A DNA stretch of 64,000 bases from Polycladomyces abyssicola. Lineage in GTDB: Bacteria; Bacillota; Bacilli; Thermoactinomycetales; JIR-001. How positions within the stretch are numbered: the first letter of the stretch is position 1; each line of letters begins with the position of its first letter. The notes under the pieces were generated by a model. That model saw only the letters and a list, made by a program, of their open reading frames with translations, was not told the origin of the DNA and searched no databases. Shown piece by piece: positions 1-8,061 of this stretch. The position numbers and the translations under genes were made by a program. The stretch is taken from the NCBI RefSeq assembly GCF_018326425.1, contig NZ_AP024601.1, positions 124,001 to 188,000 on the forward strand. The letters run 5' to 3'.

Positions 1-215
1 ATCAAACGATTCAAGCGGCGACTGCACAATCGCGTTACTCCGCTTATATGTTGCCCGTTGTCTCTCTATTGGTTGTGTTTGTCCTAAGCAAGATGATGGA
101 AGGATTTGATCAGCTGTTTACACACCCCTTTGGAATCATCGTATTGGTGATTTTTGTAGTTCTTCAAGTCATCGGGGTTTTGGTGGTAAGGAAGATTGCG
201 GATATACGAGTATAA
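1..215 (+). CDS. tadB: TadB-like type II/IV secretion F-family protein, C-terminal end (partial)
   Basis: Only the last 70 or so codons are present, and the reading frame is open from the window edge to a TAA at 213-215. The visible peptide has the TadB tail signature: a Thr-Ala-Gln-Ser-Arg-Tyr-Ser-Ala stretch followed by two hydrophobic segments (about residues 16-28 and 42-58 of the fragment) and a basic end. TadB and TadC form the inner-membrane platform of the Tad/Flp pilus machine. The tadC-like gene starts 12 bases later, as expected for a tad operon. The upstream part, and the TadA ATPase that normally precedes it, lie outside the window. Confidence 0.75.
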   Translation, partial: QTIQAATAQSRYSAYMLPVVSLLVVFVLSKMMEGFDQLFTHPFGIIVLVIFVVLQVIGVLVVRKIADIRV

Positions 216-227
216 GAAGGTGCTGAC

Positions 228-1142
228 ATGGATAGCACGTTGGTTTTGCTAGTCTTTACATCATGGGTATGTTGGGTAGCGGCAAGCTATCATTACTATT
301 CATATCGAAAGAAGCAACAAGAAGTATTGGATCACCTAGAATCTTATCACTTGCCCAACACTGTTTTTACGAAAAAAAAATCGTGGATGGACAGTTTGAA
401 TCAATGGTTTGATCGGTTTTCCGCGATGGGGGAAAAAATTCAATTTTTGAGTGATCCGCTTGTGTTGGAGGATGCCCTCATCAAAGCGGGATATCCCTTT
501 GACTTAACAGTGGAACGGTTGCAGGGCGCGAAGATTGTAGGACTGTTGGCAGGATTACTAATTGCATTGCCATATTATTTGTTGGGTTTACCTTTAGCCG
601 TTGTATTGATTGCTGCACTGCCTTTAGTGGGGTATTTGATTCCCGTTTTGGGGATTAAACAACTGGCAAAAAGTCGTCAAGAGCAAATTCGGATGGACCT
701 ACCCGATTTCTTGGATATGATGAGTATTACTCTCCAAGCAGGGATGAGCTTGGACTCTGCTTTAGCCTACTACGTGGAGACTACCAAAGGTCCTTTGAGT
801 GAGGAGTTTGCCCGTCTCAATCATGAGATCAAGTTTGGTGTGCAAAGAGAAGTGGCTTACCGTTCCCTTTTACGCCGAACGGCTTCTCCGGAGTTGGAAG
901 GGCTAATTCAATCATTGATTCAAGCTCATAACCTGGGGACTCCCATCGCCAGCACCTTTATGGAGCAGGCTGATGAAATGCGTCGTATGCGGGCGGAAAG
1001 GGCGAAAGAAGCAGCAGGGAAAGCAGGACCCAAAATCACGATCGTCGGTGGTGCTCTCATTGCTCCTTCCGTAATGATCCTGATCTTAGGTGTGATCATC
1101 CTCCAGTATGTGATTAGCCCCAACAGCCCGTTAAAAATGTAA
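228..1142 (+). CDS. tadC: TadC-like F-family platform protein of the Tad/Flp pilus
   Basis: A 304-residue integral membrane protein with an N-terminal helix (residues 4-24), a central pair of helices (about 104-142) and a C-terminal helix (about 272-296). Between these lies the cytoplasmic F domain, with the helix-rich run Asp-Leu-Pro-Asp-Phe-Leu-Asp-Met-Met and Ala-Gly-Met-Ser-Leu-Asp-Ser-Ala typical of type II secretion F/TadC proteins. Length and topology fit TadC. It sits between the tadB end and a Flp prepilin gene, so it probably builds the membrane platform for that pilin. The ATG has a GGTGCTGAC-type weak ribosome site. Family assignment is secure; the TadB versus TadC label rests on gene order. 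Confidence 0.85.
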   Translation: MDSTLVLLVFTSWVCWVAASYHYYSYRKKQQEVLDHLESYHLPNTVFTKKKSWMDSLNQWFDRFSAMGEKIQFLSDPLVLEDALIKAGYPFDLTVERLQGAKIVGLLAGLLIALPYYLLGLPLAVVLIAALPLVGYLIPVLGIKQLAKSRQEQIRMDLPDFLDMMSITLQAGMSLDSALAYYVETTKGPLSEEFARLNHEIKFGVQREVAYRSLLRRTASPELEGLIQSLIQAHNLGTPIASTFMEQADEMRRMRAERAKEAAGKAGPKITIVGGALIAPSVMILILGVIILQYVISPNSPLKM

Positions 1143-1232
1143 ATGCATAGGAGGTGATGACCGGAAGGAAGGTTTCATATCTTGGCAACTTGATACATTA
1201 GTCTTATTCATTCATTAAGGGAGGTATTGTGA

Positions 1233-1448
1233 ATGAACAAAATGATGGAAGCCATTAACAAGGGATTCATCAAAGGTTATCTCGCGTACAAAAAAGCCTT
1301 TTCAAATCGTAAAGGTTCCCAAACAGTAGAGTATGTGTTCCTGGTAGCTGGAGTTATTGCCATTGCTGCTTTGTTGAAATCAGTTGCAACTGATGATTTG
1401 GCGGAAGCACTCCGAAAAAAGATCGAGGAATTTGTTAAAAACTCTTAA
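1233..1448 (+). CDS. flp: Flp-type (type IVb) prepilin
   Basis: A 71-residue small protein. A basic leader ends in a Gly at residue 29 followed by Ser-Gln-Thr-Val-Glu-Tyr, the G/XXXXEY processing site of Flp prepilins; the Glu at +5 is present. A single hydrophobic helix follows, then a short charged tail. A prepilin peptidase should cut after the Gly, giving a mature pilin of roughly 40 residues. The gene lies directly after the tadB/tadC pair, and a strong terminator hairpin sits right behind it, which would let pilin mRNA accumulate above the rest of the operon. The start ATG follows GGGAGGT at good spacing. Confidence 0.85.
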   Translation: MNKMMEAINKGFIKGYLAYKKAFSNRKGSQTVEYVFLVAGVIAIAALLKSVATDDLAEALRKKIEEFVKNS

Positions 1449-1469
1449 TTATCTAAGGCCCCACTTAAC

Positions 1470-1514
1470 AACTGTTTTGGGATTGTTGAGCAACAATCCC
1501 AAAACAGTTCTTTT
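1470..1514 (+). terminator. strong hairpin behind the pilin gene (partial terminator)
   Basis: A perfect 19-base-pair inverted repeat (arms 1470-1488 and 1491-1509, two-base spacer) is followed by CTTTT. It lies between the pilin and the next co-directional gene, whose ribosome site begins just after it. It therefore probably terminates most transcripts or stabilises the pilin mRNA 3' end. Confidence 0.75.
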
Positions 1515-1529
1515 AGGAGGAAACAAATC

Positions 1530-2840
1530 ATGAAGTGCACATTGAAAAAACTTTTTATTGGGGTGATTTTTACTTCGCTCCTGTTTAGTGGCTGCTCCCA
1601 AACAAATAATGTACATAAAAACACCCAAGCCAAAGAATCCAATAAATCCCCTGCTGTTGCGACAGATATCCAGGGTATTCTCAAGCAAAAACCAGGAAAA
1701 TTTTCCGGGGACCACTTTGATGAAAACCAACTGAAAAAGATCATCCAATTATGGCCGAACAACATGTCGGCCCAAGAGGCATATAACCGCATCGTTCCTT
1801 TGGTAGCGGAAGATTACGCTTCACAAGTAAAAAAGCTCGACAACCTGGACCCAACGATAAAATCCGATATTAAACAACCCGGCAGCATTAAAGCACCCAA
1901 TGGACAACCACTTACCAAGATGAATGTGGAAATCCTCATAGATAGCAGTGGAAGCATGGCCGGTCAGGTTCAGGGACAAACAAAAATGGATCTAGCCAAG
2001 CAAGCAGTCCAACAATTTGCGGCCAATTTACCGGAAGGGGCTAATGTTGCAGTTCGTGTTTACGGTAATAAAGGTACAAACAGTGAAAAAGATAAGGCCA
2101 TTTCATGCAGCAGCAGTGAAATCCTTTACCCGCTTCAAAAATATGATGCCAGTCGCTTCCAACAATCAATCGCCAATTTAAAACCAGCTGGGTGGACACC
2201 GTTGGCGGCTTCGATCAAATCCGCACAAAATGATTTGGCTAAACAACAGGGAGAAGGAATCCAAAACATTATCTATGTTGTAAGTGACGGGGTGGAAACG
2301 TGTGGAGGAAACCCTGTTCAGGAAGCCAAAAACCTGCATAACTCCAACATCAAGGCAGTGGTCAACATTATTGGTTTTGATGTGGATGATGCAGGACAGA
2401 AAGCATTAAAAGCAGTCGCCGAAGCGGGTGGGGGTTCCTATCAAACGGTGAATAATCAAGAGGATCTAAGATCCTATTTTGAGAGGGAAAAAGCTCGATT
2501 GGATGAAGAATGGCGCGAGTGGTCACTTAATAGTTGGAAAGACGTTACGGACAAATCAATCTCTAAATGGAATAATCTTAAAGAAATTGTATTTAGTTTT
2601 CATGATATGAACTCTCGGGAAAATGATCATTTGCACTCACTAAAAGATATTCTAGTGGAAAATGGAAAAATCGAAAATGAAGATGCATTAAAAACCATGA
2701 TTGTTCAGCGGTTTGAATTGATCAAAAAATACATTGTAGATAGGAACAAGAACATCGAAACTGCTATAAACAGCAATGAAGCAAAGACGATCGAGGATAT
2801 AAATAAAAAAGAACAAGAGGAGCGAAATAAATTAAAATGA
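1530..2840 (+). CDS. von Willebrand factor A lipoprotein (Tad-locus)
   Basis: A 436-residue surface lipoprotein. The signal peptide ends in the lipobox Leu-Phe-Ser-Gly-Cys (Cys22). A VWA domain spans about residues 128-320, with the metal-ion-dependent adhesion motif Asp-Ser-Ser-Gly-Ser near residue 138 and a second conserved Val-Ser-Asp-Gly-Val-Glu-Thr. The C-terminal 110 residues are charged, helical and AT-richer in DNA. It is a clear paralogue of the gene at 9733-11091, with the same Asn-Ile-Ile-Gly-Phe-Asp-Val-Asp-Asp run. Classical TadG proteins fuse a pseudopilin N-terminus to a VWA domain. Here the VWA part is separate and directly upstream of a TadG-like pseudopilin gene, so a pilus-tip or adhesin role is plausible but inferred. 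Confidence 0.8.
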   Translation: MKCTLKKLFIGVIFTSLLFSGCSQTNNVHKNTQAKESNKSPAVATDIQGILKQKPGKFSGDHFDENQLKKIIQLWPNNMSAQEAYNRIVPLVAEDYASQVKKLDNLDPTIKSDIKQPGSIKAPNGQPLTKMNVEILIDSSGSMAGQVQGQTKMDLAKQAVQQFAANLPEGANVAVRVYGNKGTNSEKDKAISCSSSEILYPLQKYDASRFQQSIANLKPAGWTPLAASIKSAQNDLAKQQGEGIQNIIYVVSDGVETCGGNPVQEAKNLHNSNIKAVVNIIGFDVDDAGQKALKAVAEAGGGSYQTVNNQEDLRSYFEREKARLDEEWREWSLNSWKDVTDKSISKWNNLKEIVFSFHDMNSRENDHLHSLKDILVENGKIENEDALKTMIVQRFELIKKYIVDRNKNIETAINSNEAKTIEDINKKEQEERNKLK

Positions 2841-2858
2841 TTTAAGTGGGGGAGTACC

Positions 2859-3422
2859 ATGTTAAAGGTACTTGGAAATAAAAAAGGTGGGGCAACAACG
2901 ATGTGGTTGATGTTGTTGCCCGCCTTCCTGATGATTGGGCTGTTTTTTGGCAGTATGTTTATGGTGAAAATGTCGCATTCATCTGCCGAAGTAGCAGCGG
3001 ATGCGGGAAGTATTGCCGCTACCAAGAAACTCGATGAATGGATACTTCCCAAACTCCCCTTGCCGGCACAAGGACCTGTCACCATACCTGGTGCAACAGA
3101 TAGATTGGGGAACGAGAAGATTCAAGAAATGCTGTCCAAGGTGGATCAACAGCTGTTGGCAAATTTAGCGGATCAGATATTAAAACAAAAGGAACAAGAG
3201 ATGGTGGAAGCTGTTCGCTACTATGTTCAAAAAAATGGCGGGGATGCTCACGGGAAGATCATCTATCCAGTGGAGGGAGGGAGAATCGAAGTCCGAGCCA
3301 GAGTTAAGTATCGGCCACCGATTTTTCAGGACTTTTTCCAAGATACCTATATTCAAGGATCAGGGATGGGGCCGAAACGTGAGTTTTTAAAATTGCTTCC
3401 CAAACGAGAGATTACCTTTTAA
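2859..3422 (+). CDS. TadE/TadG-like pseudopilin-type membrane protein
   Basis: A 187-residue protein with a short basic start (Lys-Lys-Gly-Gly) and one hydrophobic helix at about residues 13-34, then a helical ectodomain beginning with an Ala-Glu-Val-Ala-Ala-Asp-Ala-Gly run. This is the layout of the TadE/TadG N-terminal family that is common in Flp pilus operons. The position where TadE-like proteins carry the +5 Glu is Met here, so processing by the prepilin peptidase is uncertain. It lies 18 bases after the VWA lipoprotein and 14 bases before another TadE-like gene. I assign it to the pilus by context and topology; it could be called TadG-like N-terminal module. Confidence 0.65.
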   Translation: MLKVLGNKKGGATTMWLMLLPAFLMIGLFFGSMFMVKMSHSSAEVAADAGSIAATKKLDEWILPKLPLPAQGPVTIPGATDRLGNEKIQEMLSKVDQQLLANLADQILKQKEQEMVEAVRYYVQKNGGDAHGKIIYPVEGGRIEVRARVKYRPPIFQDFFQDTYIQGSGMGPKREFLKLLPKREITF

Positions 3423-3436
3423 CGGAGGGAAGTTCA

Positions 3437-3817
3437 GTGAAAGCCAATGTGCTTTTCAAAGCTCTCAAAGCAAGAAAAGGATCGGTAACCATAGAGTTTG
3501 TCTTTTTGATCCCTCTCTTTATCTTCATGGCACTGTTCCTTTGGCAGGTGGCATTGGCAGGTTTGGCAGTTATTCAGACGGAATCCGCATTAAGAGATGC
3601 TGTCAGAGTGGCGGCAGTGACTGGGGATGTAAATAAAGCAAGACAACAAGCCTATTCATCCTTTGGCAGTTCTGCAAACTATAATCTCAGCAAAGTAAAC
3701 GTGAGTATTAATGATGATCAAGCTATGGTGACCGCAACTACAGAAATCCGCCTGTTATTCCTAAAATCACAGTCGATCTCCTATTCGGATTCAGCTCAAG
3801 CCCCGGTGATCGATTGA
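3437..3817 (+). CDS. TadE-like pseudopilin
   Basis: A 126-residue protein starting at GTG 3437 after GGAGGGA. The N-terminus reads Arg-Lys-Gly-Ser-Val-Thr-Ile-Glu-Phe, a pseudopilin processing motif with the +5 Glu retained. One hydrophobic helix follows (about residues 20-42), then the TadE-type Glu-Ser-Ala-Leu-Arg-Asp-Ala-Val-Arg-Val-Ala-Ala segment. TadE-family pseudopilins are assembly factors of Flp pili. It closes the recognisable pilus gene set in this window; the next gene encodes an exported protein of a different kind. Confidence 0.75.
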   Translation: MKANVLFKALKARKGSVTIEFVFLIPLFIFMALFLWQVALAGLAVIQTESALRDAVRVAAVTGDVNKARQQAYSSFGSSANYNLSKVNVSINDDQAMVTATTEIRLLFLKSQSISYSDSAQAPVID

Positions 3818-3846
3818 GCTTATAACAATGACGGGTTGGTGAACTT

Positions 3847-4806
3847 ATGAGAAGATCTTCCCAGAGAAACTTGGCAGTATTAATGTTATCTATTATATTA
3901 TTGATGAATTTATTTCCGTTAACGGCATTAGCAGCAGGACCGGAAATTCATCCACCTGAAATTACGCCACCGGACATTAAGGCCCCAACGTTTACACCAC
4001 CGGAAGTAACGAATCCAGAAGTTAATCCACAAGATTCGAACCATGGCAATGGATCAAATCCGACTCCGGGTACAGAGGGACAACCACCAAATGTGCATCC
4101 ATGGGATGTTATGAAGTATACTCTCAAAATAGCTTTGGGTGGTTTTCTTGAAACTATGGATAGTATTTTTGAAAAAAATGGAGGAAACCCCCAACCCAAG
4201 GATGTAATATGGGGAACCCTTACATATGGGTATAGCCTTTATAGTGGTACAAGCACTGTAGTACCTCCCCCAAAAGACTCGTATCAATTTTTGCTCTCAA
4301 ACTTAACTGAAGCAGGGAAAAAGATTTGGAATATCGGTTCGTATTTTAAATCACCAAAGGAAATACTTCAGGCCATTAAAAATCTTAAAAGTGTAGGTGG
4401 TTTTGGCAATCTTAAAAATGGCGGAATGATGAAGTTTCTTAATGCAATCACTAAAGTACCTAAGCCCCTGGCAAAGTTTACGCCTGCTTTAAGTATAATA
4501 AATGGTGGGGTTGCAACTGTTGATATGGTTAAAAACTTATATCAATGGGGACATACGGGTGATGCAAGTAAAGGATGGTCGGCGTTGTCCAATTTTGGGG
4601 ACGTTTTAACCTCTGCAGCCCCTTGGGTAGCTGTAGCTTGTCCTCCAGCAGGTGCAGCGTTGGCCATCGGTGGAACAGTGTTATGGGCTGTTGGTACGTA
4701 TAAAGCGAATGCTACCAACTTCAAAAAAGGAGCGAAAAAATTATTGAATAAAGGGAAAGAATTGTGGAATAGAGGGAAAAGTTTTATTAAAGGTCTATTC
4801 GGATAA
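3847..4806 (+). CDS. exported protein with proline-rich N-terminal module, toxin-like architecture, no recognised C-terminal domain
   Basis: A 319-residue protein. A Sec signal peptide (basic start, hydrophobic 9-28, Ala-Leu-Ala cut near 29) precedes a proline-rich tract of Pro-Pro-Glu-Ile and Pro-Pro-Asp-Ile steps (about residues 34-60). The same kind of tract, at the same place, occurs in the deaminase toxin at 6549-8048. The middle is helical. Near residues 255-285 is a Gly/Ala-rich hydrophobic segment of the type seen before toxin domains, and the end is basic and amphipathic (Lys-Lys-Leu-Leu-Asn-Lys-Gly-Lys). No catalytic motif is visible. It may be a sibling effector, a pore former, or a remnant that has lost its toxin tip. 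DNA is clearly AT-richer than the later core genes. Confidence 0.6.
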   Translation: MRRSSQRNLAVLMLSIILLMNLFPLTALAAGPEIHPPEITPPDIKAPTFTPPEVTNPEVNPQDSNHGNGSNPTPGTEGQPPNVHPWDVMKYTLKIALGGFLETMDSIFEKNGGNPQPKDVIWGTLTYGYSLYSGTSTVVPPPKDSYQFLLSNLTEAGKKIWNIGSYFKSPKEILQAIKNLKSVGGFGNLKNGGMMKFLNAITKVPKPLAKFTPALSIINGGVATVDMVKNLYQWGHTGDASKGWSALSNFGDVLTSAAPWVAVACPPAGAALAIGGTVLWAVGTYKANATNFKKGAKKLLNKGKELWNRGKSFIKGLFG

Positions 4807-4808
4807 AA

Positions 4809-4833
4809 AACCAGGGCTGTTACAGCCCTGGTT
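4809..4833. terminator. stem-loop between the exported protein and the next gene
   Basis: An 11-base-pair perfect stem (4809-4819 with 4823-4833, three-base loop). On the + strand there is no U-run after it, but an A-run precedes it. It could slow readthrough or act on the opposite strand. Confidence 0.45.
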
Positions 4834-4850
4834 CAAAGGATGGATGTTAT

Positions 4851-5663
4851 ATGATTGAAGTGAAAGATTTGCCTCAACATGTGCTAGATGCCATACACAA
4901 ATATAAAAAAGGAAATGAGTCAATCGAAGTATTTCCTGCTATGATAGTCTTAAATGGCCAAAAGTATTACTTGGTAGAATATTTGCCATCTGGACAAATT
5001 ATAATAACGAAGGATGGTAAGGTACCTAGGTTTCAAGAAGTTGAATATGCTTTTATCTTGGGGAATAGGGTAAATAACCAAGTACAAACTCTAGTAAACG
5101 TTGGATGGAAATGGTCGAAAGGCTTAACGATTTGGGGTTTTAAGAGTGTTATCAAGATATTGGAATATTTCAGATCAAAATTAGAAGAAAAAATGGACCG
5201 TGAAATTGAGGGTTGCTTCAATCAGTTTTTAGAAGTAGCTAAATTGAACATTGAAAAGCAATATCAAATAAAGGAAGCTTATTTGGTTGGAAAAAAAATC
5301 AGGAAAGAATTACTTGAGTCAGAGATAGTAGATGAGCAGATGTACCATAAAACAACCATGTATACAGATATTATGTTAAAGGCAAGTTATTTTCAAAACC
5401 AATCCCAAATCCAAAGTTACCCTTGCAGGGTAAAGTTACTTAGATTTCTAGCAAGCAATATTCATCCTTTCAATCTCTATGCTTGGGTAAAATTAATGTT
5501 ACTATATTACCACCACAAACGCATGTTGAATGAGGATAAGATGGATTCCGAGGATAGGGAAAGCATGAGGATCCTTACTGAAATGATGGAAAGAAATAAT
5601 ACATTACTTGACTTTGAGGGTTATGAAAAAGAAATTGAGAAGGTAGCGAGAAATCCGAGATAA
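4851..5663 (+). CDS. hypothetical protein in the toxin island
   Basis: A 270-residue protein that I do not recognise. The first 60 residues look like a small beta-rich domain (Tyr-Tyr-Leu-Val-Glu-Tyr-Leu-Pro-Ser-Gly then Ile-Ile-Ile-Thr-Lys-Asp-Gly). The rest is helical and charged with no signal peptide or clear membrane span, so a cytoplasmic location is likely. It starts 45 bases after the exported protein's stop and ends 12 bases before a multi-pass membrane protein, so these three genes may be one unit. By analogy with toxin/immunity gene order it could neutralise or help export the upstream protein; nothing in the sequence proves this. AT-rich codon use matches its neighbours. Confidence 0.6.
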   Translation: MIEVKDLPQHVLDAIHKYKKGNESIEVFPAMIVLNGQKYYLVEYLPSGQIIITKDGKVPRFQEVEYAFILGNRVNNQVQTLVNVGWKWSKGLTIWGFKSVIKILEYFRSKLEEKMDREIEGCFNQFLEVAKLNIEKQYQIKEAYLVGKKIRKELLESEIVDEQMYHKTTMYTDIMLKASYFQNQSQIQSYPCRVKLLRFLASNIHPFNLYAWVKLMLLYYHHKRMLNEDKMDSEDRESMRILTEMMERNNTLLDFEGYEKEIEKVARNPR

Positions 5664-5675
5664 GAGGTGCTTTAG

Positions 5676-6353
5676 ATGATAGGGGTATATAAGGATGCAT
5701 TCTATTTATATAGAAGGCGTTTTTTTGTGATTCTATTATTGGGTATTACGTTCATTCTACCGCTTCAAGTTTTTCATAATGTAGTAGCAAATTATTTTTA
5801 TATCTATTTTAGTATAGCAGGCGATCGATTTTACCCGATGGCTAATTTGTTTAACACCTTTTTTACTTTAATATTGATCCCACTCTCTCAAATTCCCTTT
5901 ATCTATATGGCATACCAAGAAGCAAACCATCATGATGCTAAATTTGGAGAAATATATGGTCGTACACTGGAAATTGCATTTCCCGTTTATATGAAGGGTA
6001 TTCTCTACGGATTACTCATTATATTTGGGATGCTTTTGCTTGTAATCCCTGGTGTGATTTTAGCCATATTGTTCTTCTGCTTTCCATATGTTGTGGTGAT
6101 TGAAAATAGAAAGTGGACGGCTGCTTTGAAGGAAGCGTACTATTTTGGAAAACAGCATTTTTGGGGTCTGTTGGGCTTTATTTTCATATTTGGATTGGTT
6201 GAGTGGGTAATCAGTATCGGTGCCTTGTACGGGTCAATTTATTTATCATTTACTTTACCTACAGTTTCGATGATACAAAATTTAATTAATATATTATTCA
6301 TTCCCTTAATGGCATTCACGATAACGTATTATTATGTGAATGAGGTTTCATAA
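5676..6353 (+). CDS. multi-pass membrane protein, YciC/GDPD-membrane-domain-like
   Basis: A 225-residue protein with about five or six hydrophobic segments (near 14-33, 60-84, 107-138, 158-185 and 195-222). The central stretch Leu-Leu-Leu-Val-Ile-Pro-Gly-Val-Ile-Leu-Ala followed by a phenylalanine-rich helix and a Trp-Thr-Ala-Ala-Leu-Lys-Glu-Ala loop resembles the membrane domain seen in YciC-type and glycerophosphodiester-phosphodiesterase-associated proteins, whose biochemical role is poorly known. It follows the hypothetical gene by 12 bases after a GAGGTG site. A membrane immunity role against a pore-forming sibling of the toxin is possible from position only. Confidence 0.6.
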   Translation: MIGVYKDAFYLYRRRFFVILLLGITFILPLQVFHNVVANYFYIYFSIAGDRFYPMANLFNTFFTLILIPLSQIPFIYMAYQEANHHDAKFGEIYGRTLEIAFPVYMKGILYGLLIIFGMLLLVIPGVILAILFFCFPYVVVIENRKWTAALKEAYYFGKQHFWGLLGFIFIFGLVEWVISIGALYGSIYLSFTLPTVSMIQNLINILFIPLMAFTITYYYVNEVS

Positions 6354-6384
6354 CAAGTAATTACAGTAAGTCAGGTCTGTAAAA

Positions 6385-6417
6385 GGGTGGCCTTTTTCAT
6401 CTTGAAAAGGGTCACCC
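6385..6417. terminator. hairpin ending the 3.8-6.35 kb gene group
   Basis: A 14-base-pair stem with two G-U pairs (6385-6398 with 6404-6417, five-base loop). It lies between two co-directional genes and marks a plausible transcript end, but lacks a U-tract directly after it. Confidence 0.4.
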
Positions 6418-6498
6418 AAGAAGCCGATTAAACATTCCCCAAGTATACTGATCAATAGTTAACCCATCTTTATGAAGGTTTTTTGTGATAACTATTTA

Positions 6499-6529
6499 TT
6501 GAAATAAATTAATTAAGTTAAAATACAAT
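6499..6529 (+). promoter_or_regulatory. possible promoter of the toxin/immunity pair
   Basis: TTGAAA at 6499-6504 and TACAAT at 6524-6529 with a 19-base spacer, in a very AT-rich stretch just upstream of the toxin gene. The long spacer makes this tentative; TAAAAT at 6519 is an alternative -10. Confidence 0.35.
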
Positions 6530-6548
6530 ACAATAATGGAGGCTGGCA

Positions 6549-8048
6549 ATGAAAAAAGGGATTAGAATTTACATAATTACCCTTTTATTCGTTTTACTAG
6601 GTGTTTTCTCGTTACATAGTGTAGCCTATGCAAATATCAATCCTCCTGATATTCATCCACCGAAAATTAAGCCGCCAAGTTTTACACCACCTTCTCCTCC
6701 CAAAGCTCCTTCCATTAAACCTCCAACTGTCAATCCTGAGGAGACTAAGGTGAATGAGAATGGGGGGGGAGGGTTGTCGGATCGATTAAAAGGAGGATTA
6801 AAAAAATTAAAAAACAGGTTAGGAGAGCTTTGGGATGGCATATCTCAGGTAGCGGGTAACATATGGGGAAAAGTTGAGGAATATGGAACCAAGCTTTGGG
6901 AATCGATAAAAGAACATCCCATTCTTTCAATCCTGATTGCCATCGGGGTTATAGCGGCATTTATGTCCGGTGTGGGCGAAGTAGGTTTGGCTGCAGGCGG
7001 GATTGGTGCCGGAGCTGGGGAATTGGGAATTGGAGGACTGCTGGGAACGCTTTTCACCGGAGATGTTTTTACAGGAGGTATATCAGGGGCTGCATCAGCG
7101 GGGATTTTTAGATTGGTCGCGGGTATGCTAGCCCGTTCCAGATTCGGTGTTTGGGCTGTAGACACATTTGGTTCATGGTTTGGTAGAGCTATCCCTAATT
7201 TATTGAGTGGTAGTGTATCTGCTTTTACGGATAGTGCACTGTATGATTGGTTGAAAAACCGGAAGATCGACTGGGGAAAAGCGGGTAAGAGTGCCCTTCT
7301 TGGCTTTGCGGTATTATTCGGTGTTCATTCAACGCCTCAGTTAGTTTCAGCATTCAACAAAATTCCTCTCCCTTCACCGGTTTACCAAGTTTTTGCGGAT
7401 GGATCCTTATCAGCAAGTCCTAAAACCATTGGTGATACATCATTTGGGCAGTGGTTGCAGAGGTTTGCATCTATAGGTGAAGAAAATACAGGAAAAATAA
7501 ATGCAACAAATGATGTAGATCCAAATATTGTTGGTGGTGTAAAAAGGCCACCGGTTGATCTAGGTCAATTTAATATTGTTAGAAAACACTTCAATATCCC
7601 TCCAAGAACTGGGGATAATGATAAATGGACAGTAGCTGTGTTAAGAATGGATGGTCGAGAATATTGGAGTAAGAATGGGAAGTGGAAGCAAAAAGCCCCC
7701 GGCGTTGAACCAAACTTTAAAAGTAAAGAAGAGTATGATAAAATAAGAAAATTATTAGGTACCAATAGTGAATCAGCAGGACATGCAGAAGGTATGGCTT
7801 TTTACCAAGCTTTACTATACAGACAGCAAAAAGGGATAACAGGGGGGAAGGCAGTATTATATGTCGATAAAGTGCCTTGTGGTTTTTGTAAAAGAAGCGG
7901 TATTAAACCATTAATGAGAGCTGTAGGTTTGGATGAATTAGATTTGTATTATCTTGAAGGTGGGAAAATGCATTATGTAAGATTCTATAGGGATCCGAAT
8001 AATCCAAAGAAAATCTTAAATACCCCGTATCCAACTGAAAATAAATGA
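6549..8048 (+). CDS. exported polymorphic toxin with C-terminal SCP1.201/DddA-like cytidine deaminase domain
   Basis: A 499-residue protein. A Sec signal peptide ends at Ala-Tyr-Ala (28). A proline-rich tract of Pro-Pro-Asp-Ile-His-Pro-Pro type steps follows (about 30-62), then a Gly/Ala-rich membrane-prone segment (about 125-190) and a pretoxin-like helical region with Lys-Ile-Asp-Trp-Gly-Lys-Ala (about 235-245). The C-terminal 140 residues carry the deaminase zinc site: His412-Ala-Glu414, with Glu414 as the likely proton shuttle, and Pro443-Cys444-Gly-Phe-Cys447. This HxE ... CGFC pattern, the Gly-Ile-x-Gly-Gly spacer and the short tail match SCP1.201-like deaminase toxins, the family of the double-stranded-DNA deaminase DddA. 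Nucleic-acid cytidine deamination in a rival cell is inferred. An Imm1-type gene follows 13 bases later. Confidence 0.8.
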   Translation: MKKGIRIYIITLLFVLLGVFSLHSVAYANINPPDIHPPKIKPPSFTPPSPPKAPSIKPPTVNPEETKVNENGGGGLSDRLKGGLKKLKNRLGELWDGISQVAGNIWGKVEEYGTKLWESIKEHPILSILIAIGVIAAFMSGVGEVGLAAGGIGAGAGELGIGGLLGTLFTGDVFTGGISGAASAGIFRLVAGMLARSRFGVWAVDTFGSWFGRAIPNLLSGSVSAFTDSALYDWLKNRKIDWGKAGKSALLGFAVLFGVHSTPQLVSAFNKIPLPSPVYQVFADGSLSASPKTIGDTSFGQWLQRFASIGEENTGKINATNDVDPNIVGGVKRPPVDLGQFNIVRKHFNIPPRTGDNDKWTVAVLRMDGREYWSKNGKWKQKAPGVEPNFKSKEEYDKIRKLLGTNSESAGHAEGMAFYQALLYRQQKGITGGKAVLYVDKVPCGFCKRSGIKPLMRAVGLDELDLYYLEGGKMHYVRFYRDPNNPKKILNTPYPTENK

Positions 8049-8061
8049 GAGAAGGGATAAT

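Noticed and set aside
1157-1201. 14-codon frame after AGGAGGTG between tadC and flp
   Set aside because: The ribosome site touches the ATG, spacing is too short, and the peptide has no recognisable features.
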